Positions 5,958 through 8,117 of a stretch of 8,117 nucleotides of DNA are shown one piece after another. The first letter of the stretch is position 1. Each line of letters opens with the position of its first letter. The notes under the pieces are model-generated. The model was given only the letters and a program-made list of their open reading frames with translations. It searched no databases and was not told the DNA's origin. The position numbers and the translations under genes were made by a program. The stretch is from a bacterium (lineage in GTDB: Bacteria; Patescibacteriota; Microgenomatia; JAADGY01), in assembly GCA_013152165.1 (NCBI GenBank), contig JAADGY010000041.1, forward strand, positions 1 through 8,117, given 5' to 3'.

Positions 5958-5963
5958 TACAAT
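5958..5963 (+). promoter_or_regulatory. -10 element, leaderless start of the rRNA dimethyltransferase gene
   Basis: TACAAT ends five bases before the ATG at 5969. An alternative extended -10, TGCTAAAAT at 5914-5922, would give a longer leader and could serve the ATG at 5945 instead. No Shine-Dalgarno site precedes either ATG. No recognisable -35 hexamer is seen at 16-18 bases; that interval is occupied by the inverted repeat. Confidence 0.4.
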
Positions 5964-5968
5964 TAATC

Positions 5969-6775
5969 ATGGATGTTCAAAGGATTTTGGAAAAACACGA
6001 TCTAAAGCCTAATCCCAGCCTGGACCAGTTTTTCATGAAGGATGAAGAAATAATCAATCTAACGGTCGAATCCGCTAAGCTTAATAAAAAAGACACGGTT
6101 TTGGAAATAGGGTCGGGTATTGGAAACTTAACAAAAGCCCTGGCTCGCCAGGCAGGCAAGGTAATTGCTTTTGAAGTCGATCACCGGTTTAAACCAATTT
6201 TAAAGGGCTTGCCGCCCAATGTAGAAATGCATTATGCCAGCGCGGTTAAGTATTTCCAGCTTAGGGGCAAATTCTTAAAAAAGGCAAAGTTTAATAAAGT
6301 TGTCTCCAATCTGCCCTACAGCCTTTTGGAGCCCCTGCTGCATAACTTAACTTTTTTGCTTTATGACAAAGTTATTTTATTGATACCCTTAAAAGCGGTT
6401 AAAACCATCCAGCAAAAACCCATTTTTAGTTGTTTTTTTGTTCCCAAAATTATAGCTACCGTACCTAAAGCCAAATTTTATCCCCAGCCTAAAACTAACT
6501 CAGCGGTCATAGATTTAATCAGAAGAGAAGATCCAATCAAAACCAAAGATTTAGGATTGTTCCTGCGTTGGTGTTTGTATCAACACGAGGGCCAGTTGGC
6601 TAAAAATTCATTGATGTTTGGTTTAATAAAATGGCATAAAATAATTTATGGCAGGCAAATTACCAAAAACCAAGCCCGGCAAATAATCCAAAAAGCAAAG
6701 ATCAATCCCCAACTGCTAAACTCTAAACCTGAAAGTAGACAAATTTATGATGCCGTAAAAGAGAAGTTCAAATAA
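5969..6775 (+). CDS. ksgA: 16S rRNA adenine dimethyltransferase, KsgA/Dim1 family
   Basis: A 268-residue SAM-dependent methyltransferase; family members dimethylate two adjacent adenines near the 3' end of 16S rRNA during small-subunit assembly. Seen: an N-terminal LDQFFMKDEEI (18-28) in place of the usual LGQNFL, motif I VLEIGSGIGNLT (44-55), the acidic SAM-ribose residue Glu69 in VIAFEVD, and catalytic NLPY (114-117) in VVSNLPYSLLEP. A conserved FYPQPKTNSAVI (170-181) precedes a helical C-terminal domain. The DQ-F-F and VVSNLPYS variants recall archaeal Dim1 more than typical bacterial KsgA. The family and length fit KsgA/Dim1; an Erm-type 23S enzyme is less likely but not excluded. ATG 5969 follows TACAAT; ATG 5945 would add eight residues. 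It converges on the right-hand gene. Confidence 0.85.
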   Translation: MDVQRILEKHDLKPNPSLDQFFMKDEEIINLTVESAKLNKKDTVLEIGSGIGNLTKALARQAGKVIAFEVDHRFKPILKGLPPNVEMHYASAVKYFQLRGKFLKKAKFNKVVSNLPYSLLEPLLHNLTFLLYDKVILLIPLKAVKTIQQKPIFSCFFVPKIIATVPKAKFYPQPKTNSAVIDLIRREDPIKTKDLGLFLRWCLYQHEGQLAKNSLMFGLIKWHKIIYGRQITKNQARQIIQKAKINPQLLNSKPESRQIYDAVKEKFK

Positions 6776-6821
6776 GCCGCACTAATCAATCTAACGATCC
6801 CGGATCGTCAGAATCGGCTTA
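6773..6821. repeat. Nested inverted repeats at the convergent gene junction
   Basis: Outer arms TAAGCCG (6773-6779, starting with the ksgA stop codon) and CGGCTTA (6815-6821) enclose inner arms ACGATC (6794-6799) and GATCGT (6803-6808) around CCG. The inner palindrome overlaps the stop codon of the minus-strand gene. The inner sides are unequal (14 and 6 unpaired bases). A folded 3' end shared by both transcripts is possible, but there is no T-run, so terminator function is weakly supported. Confidence 0.4.
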
Positions 6822-8117
6822 CCTCCCAGCAAACCGAGCGGCAGGTTGAATCATGGCATTGGCTTTGGCAGTATTTTTGCATATGGATAAGAAGCTCTTG
6901 CCTTACGGTTTTTTCAATCAAAGCGGAGACAGCTTCCCGGTTGCAAACAACACCTTGTCTTTCTTGGACCGGGGCTTGCCGGCATTTGATTATGCTCCTT
7001 TCAACTTTCTGGTTAAATTGGCTGATGCAGTCGGTTTTGGTTTTGATAGGATAATTAGGTTCCCCCTTAATCTTCATAAAATCAATAAAAACTTGGCAAA
7101 ACCGGTCAAAAAAATCGCCGCTTGGCGATGGCGGGGGCGATGATTGAGCCGGCATTAAATTAGTACTGGTTTGAGGTTGAATTTTATCCACAGTTATAGT
7201 TTGATTGTTGATAAAATAGATGCCGTGCGGAAAAATAGCTTTGACGTCGCGCATTAACACTTGTTCTGGGGGCGATCTGAAATAGGTTTGGATAATGTCC
7301 GGCTTTATGGAATAATCAATTTTTGCACCCTGGTCAGTTAAATTAACCGTCATTTGGGGCGGAGTTTGGCCCTTGTTAAGCCAGTCGTTGATAGCCTGAG
7401 CGTAACCGGCAAGAGTCACCCAATTGCCGGGCTTGTTTTTTAACCCCTCTTTAAAATCAACTATAGCGAGGACCGTCGTCACCGGCCCGATTCTTTGGCG
7501 AGCATCGACAAGAACGGTTTTTAGTTGGCGGTTATCGGCGATGACAGCTCCCTTTTCGCCAATAGCCAAAACCACGTCAGCCCCGTTAAAAGCAACCGCC
7601 AAACCATTGTAAGCCGCTGAAGCAATGCTTTGAGTCACTTTCAGTTTTGCTCCAGCTTGTATGGCTTTTAGAGCCATTTGTTTAGCCGCTAACAGCTCGC
7701 CCCCGCTTATAACCGTGCCGCCGACAGCAACAATAATATAGGAAGCATCGCGAGTTTCTAGGCTGATTTTAGCCAGTCGAGTGTAAACCCGGTCTTTGTG
7801 CCGGTAGGTTTGGGCATCGATTTGATAGGCTTGTTCTACGGCCTTTTGAGCCGTTTTGGCATCCGAACCAAGATAATCCATGACTTTTTTAATTTTTTGT
7901 CCCGGCGGGGCTTTGTCAAAAATTAACTTGATTCGATCCTCTAGTTCGTGCGACTCTAAATTAACCTCGCTAGCTGAAAAAATGACAGGTAAAGATGGCA
8001 AGCTATACCAAACAGAAAGCAGTTTAGCTTTATATTCTATTTCCTGCCACTGGGTTTTATTATCAGCCAGATTACCCTGCCACGTATCATAACTGGTTTG
8101 GGCTGGGTCAATATGGA
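6808..8117 (-). CDS. Large unrecognised protein with a cysteine-rich C-terminal domain, cut by right window edge
   Basis: The frame is open from the right edge to TGA 6810-6808, about 436 residues, so the start lies outside; the TTG at 8001 is internal. I recognise no family. Counting from 8001 as residue 1, the order is: a charged helical region (about 15-85), a Gly/Ala-rich hydrophobic stretch (about 88-150), a mixed domain (150-280), a Pro/Ser linker (PAQSSPPPSPSG), and a C-terminal domain of about 100 residues. All eight Cys lie in that last domain (302, 325, 340, 353, 378, 382, 387, 391), ending in a CX3C-X4-CX3C cluster. An even cysteine number confined to one domain after a flexible linker suggests disulfides and an extracytoplasmic location; metal binding is the alternative. 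It faces the ksgA-type gene tail to tail with a 32-base gap. Confidence 0.75.
   Translation of the reverse strand, partial: HIDPAQTSYDTWQGNLADNKTQWQEIEYKAKLLSVWYSLPSLPVIFSASEVNLESHELEDRIKLIFDKAPPGQKIKKVMDYLGSDAKTAQKAVEQAYQIDAQTYRHKDRVYTRLAKISLETRDASYIIVAVGGTVISGGELLAAKQMALKAIQAGAKLKVTQSIASAAYNGLAVAFNGADVVLAIGEKGAVIADNRQLKTVLVDARQRIGPVTTVLAIVDFKEGLKNKPGNWVTLAGYAQAINDWLNKGQTPPQMTVNLTDQGAKIDYSIKPDIIQTYFRSPPEQVLMRDVKAIFPHGIYFINNQTITVDKIQPQTSTNLMPAQSSPPPSPSGDFFDRFCQVFIDFMKIKGEPNYPIKTKTDCISQFNQKVERSIIKCRQAPVQERQGVVCNREAVSALIEKTVRQELLIHMQKYCQSQCHDSTCRSVCWEVSRF

Noticed and set aside
5891..5968. TTG start at 5891 for the dimethyltransferase
   Set aside because: It would add 26 residues not found in the family and would overlap the divergent gene's promoter; ATG 5969 fits the family N-terminus and the TACAAT box.
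5884..5970. Upstream start at 5970 for the membrane-protein gene
   Set aside because: It would add 29 polar residues before the transmembrane helix and would place the inverted repeat and the divergent promoter inside coding sequence.
6853..7143. Plus-strand open frame of 96 codons, and similar frames at 1498-1746 (minus), 2133-2369 (minus), 7424-7612 (plus)
   Set aside because: They lie opposite well-supported genes, have no recognisable domains and no start signals; they are antisense shadows.
7999..8001. TTG at 8001 as start of the right-hand gene
   Set aside because: The frame stays open to the window edge with protein-like sequence (for example QWQEIEYKAKLLSVW), so the gene starts outside the window.
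1..8117. Mobile element, CRISPR array, tRNA or rRNA gene, riboswitch
   Set aside because: No transposase or integrase motifs, no spaced direct repeats, no cloverleaf or conserved rRNA sequence, and no long structured leader were seen on either strand.

Overview
This window looks like a piece of a small, streamlined bacterial genome, most likely a Candidate Phyla Radiation (Patescibacteria) lineage. That assignment is an inference. It rests on compact genes, a near absence of Shine-Dalgarno sites, and a repeated pattern in which a TATAAT-like hexamer ends only 5-7 bases before an ATG (leaderless transcripts). No rRNA, tRNA, CRISPR array, transposase or integrase was seen. No intergenic stretch exceeds about 170 bases.

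Left part (1-2412): the N-terminal 35 codons of a minus-strand gene run off the left edge. It is divergent from a plus-strand block: a major facilitator superfamily (MFS) transporter interrupted by one extra base near 1027, then a Nudix hydrolase, then a nucleoside 2-deoxyribosyltransferase-like protein. The last two are 8 bases apart and plausibly form a small nucleotide-pool operon.

Middle (2412-5883): a 16-bp perfect palindrome fills the gap between convergent stops. Four minus-strand genes follow: a HAD hydrolase of the beta-phosphoglucomutase type with an unusual Asn in motif I, a DUF1653 protein, an exported-looking alpha/beta hydrolase with a twin-arginine motif, and an unrecognised membrane-anchored coiled-coil protein. 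The 171-base gap between the last two holds a GC-rich hairpin and what looks like a fossil of a second DUF1653 gene.

Right part (5884-8117): an 85-base divergent promoter region contains a perfect 9-bp inverted repeat and serves the membrane protein and a KsgA/Dim1-type rRNA adenine dimethyltransferase. The methyltransferase converges on a large minus-strand gene that enters from the right edge. Only the C-terminal ~436 residues of that gene are present; they end in a domain holding all eight cysteines of the visible protein.

I see no clear multi-gene novel system. The most interesting items are the uniform leaderless promoter layout, the inverted repeat in the divergent promoter region, the cysteine-rich C-terminal domain, the DUF1653 relic beside a GC-rich hairpin, and the divergent, archaeal-looking dimethyltransferase.
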